Below, one piece after another: positions 63,430 through 64,000 of a stretch of 64,000 nucleotides of DNA. The translations under genes were made by a program, and so were the position numbers. Under the pieces are notes generated by a model that was not told the origin of the DNA, made no database searches, and saw nothing but the letters and a program-made list of their open reading frames with translations. The stretch is from positions 124,001 to 188,000 of the forward strand of contig CAVQBE010000017.1 of assembly GCA_963710675.1 (NCBI GenBank). Reading direction: 5' to 3'. Within the stretch, counting starts at the first letter, position 1. Every line of letters starts with the position of its first letter. Origin of the DNA: JACCZX01 sp963710675 (GTDB lineage Bacteria > Pseudomonadota > Gammaproteobacteria > Burkholderiales > Burkholderiaceae_F).

Positions 63430-64000
63430 GGTGCTTTCCGCAACGCAATCATTTCGCGGCTCGGCTCCTGCGGTGCGTCAGGCGCCACCTGCAATGTGCG
63501 CAACGCACTTGCTGTGATGGCTGCGAACACCGGCGCTGCGACTTGACCGCCGTAGTGCTGACCTGCAGGTTCGTCGATCATCACCGCCACTACGATGCGC
63601 GGATCGGACACCGGTGCGAAGCCGACGAAGGACGCGACGTATTCCTTTACATACTGCCCATTCTTGATCTTGTAAGCGGTGCCCGTCTTTCCGGCGACTC
63701 GGTACGCAGGAATACGCGCCAAAGGTGCGGTCCCGTCCGCACCGACGGCCATCTCAAGCATCCTACGCATCGCTTGAGCGGTTTCCGCCGACATCGCACG
63801 CACCGGCATCGCCGTCGCATCGGCCTTCAGCAGCGTCAATGGGACGAGCCAGCCATCGTTGGCAAATACCGAGTAAGCGCGTGCAAGCTGAATCAGAGTT
63901 ACCGAAACGCCATGTCCGTATGAGATGGTCGCCTGCTCAATCGGCCGCCATGTTTTCGCCGGCCGCAAGCGTCCCGCAACCGCGCCCGGAAAATCGAGGC
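63426..64000 (-). CDS. ftsI: Penicillin-binding protein 3 FtsI, C-terminal part (cut by window edge)
   Basis: Only the last 191 residues of the transpeptidase are in the window. The frame stays open past the edge. Visible are PIEQATISYGHGVSVTLIQLA, the region before the third motif, and the KTG box in RVAGKTGTAYKIKNGQ. SFVGFAPVSDPRIVVAVMID and GGQVAAPVFAAITASAL are typical of class B PBPs. It cross-links septal murein together with FtsW. The catalytic SxxK and SxN motifs are beyond 64000. Confidence 0.93.
   Translation of the reverse strand, partial: LDFPGAVAGRLRPAKTWRPIEQATISYGHGVSVTLIQLARAYSVFANDGWLVPLTLLKADATAMPVRAMSAETAQAMRRMLEMAVGADGTAPLARIPAYRVAGKTGTAYKIKNGQYVKEYVASFVGFAPVSDPRIVVAVMIDEPAGQHYGGQVAAPVFAAITASALRTLQVAPDAPQEPSREMIALRKAP

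Overview
This window comes from the chromosome of a GC-rich betaproteobacterium, most likely order Burkholderiales. That placement rests on gene order and protein character, not on a database search: mtgA-aroE-tonB-RNB-yqiA-mpl, aroQ-accB-accC-prmA, a lysine-rich H1-like histone, nrdA-nrdB-ampD-pilR-pilS, rplU-rpmA-obgE-proB, ispB-tRNA-Pro-pilB-pilC-pilD-coaE-zapD-yacG, and secA-M23-dciA-lpxC followed by the division and cell wall (dcw) cluster. It is almost entirely housekeeping core genome. I see no prophage, insertion sequence, CRISPR array, secondary-metabolite cluster or defence island.

Layout. 0-8.5 kb (minus): magnesium transporter fragment, cell wall transglycosylase, shikimate dehydrogenase, TonB-like protein, an RNase II family enzyme, a FabG-like reductase, a YqiA esterase and the Mpl recycling ligase. 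8.6-14.8 kb (plus): an uncharacterised nucleotidyltransferase-like protein, AroQ, biotin carboxylase subunits AccB/AccC, PrmA, a zinc-ribbon membrane protein and a PfkB kinase. 14.8-25.8 kb (minus): YggT, histone-like protein, class I ribonucleotide reductase with a two-box NrdR promoter, AmpD, PilR/PilS, a small zinc-ribbon protein and a CcsA-like protein. 25.9-31 kb: ffh, a lytic transglycosylase, proS, rppH. 31-34 kb (minus): proB, obgE, rpmA, rplU. 34-41 kb (plus): ispB, tRNA-Pro(CGG), pilBCD, coaE, zapD, yacG. 41-47 kb (minus): a Nudix/ThiE-type protein, a DUF815-type ATPase, argJ, secA. 47-64 kb: M23 peptidase, dciA, then lpxC-ftsZ-ftsA-ftsQ-ddlB-murC-murG-ftsW-murD-mraY-murF-murE-ftsI as one tightly overlapping minus-strand operon.

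Many of the most conserved genes (accC, ffh, obgE, ispB, pilB, coaE, argJ, secA) are broken by one-base frameshifts, and these cluster in blocks between intact stretches. Where I could rebuild a reading frame, the full family protein is present. Uncorrected assembly indels are therefore far more likely than real gene decay. For such genes I give the reconstructed extent.

The most unusual non-coding content is a family of three copies of a 170-190 bp palindromic element (27.34-27.52, 27.59-27.76 and 47.12-47.31 kb). Its stems are kept by compensatory base changes and its unpaired islands are conserved. Other regulatory features are two NrdR boxes 31 bp apart at the nrdA promoter, several intrinsic terminators, and an AT-rich stretch beside the histone gene that could fold.
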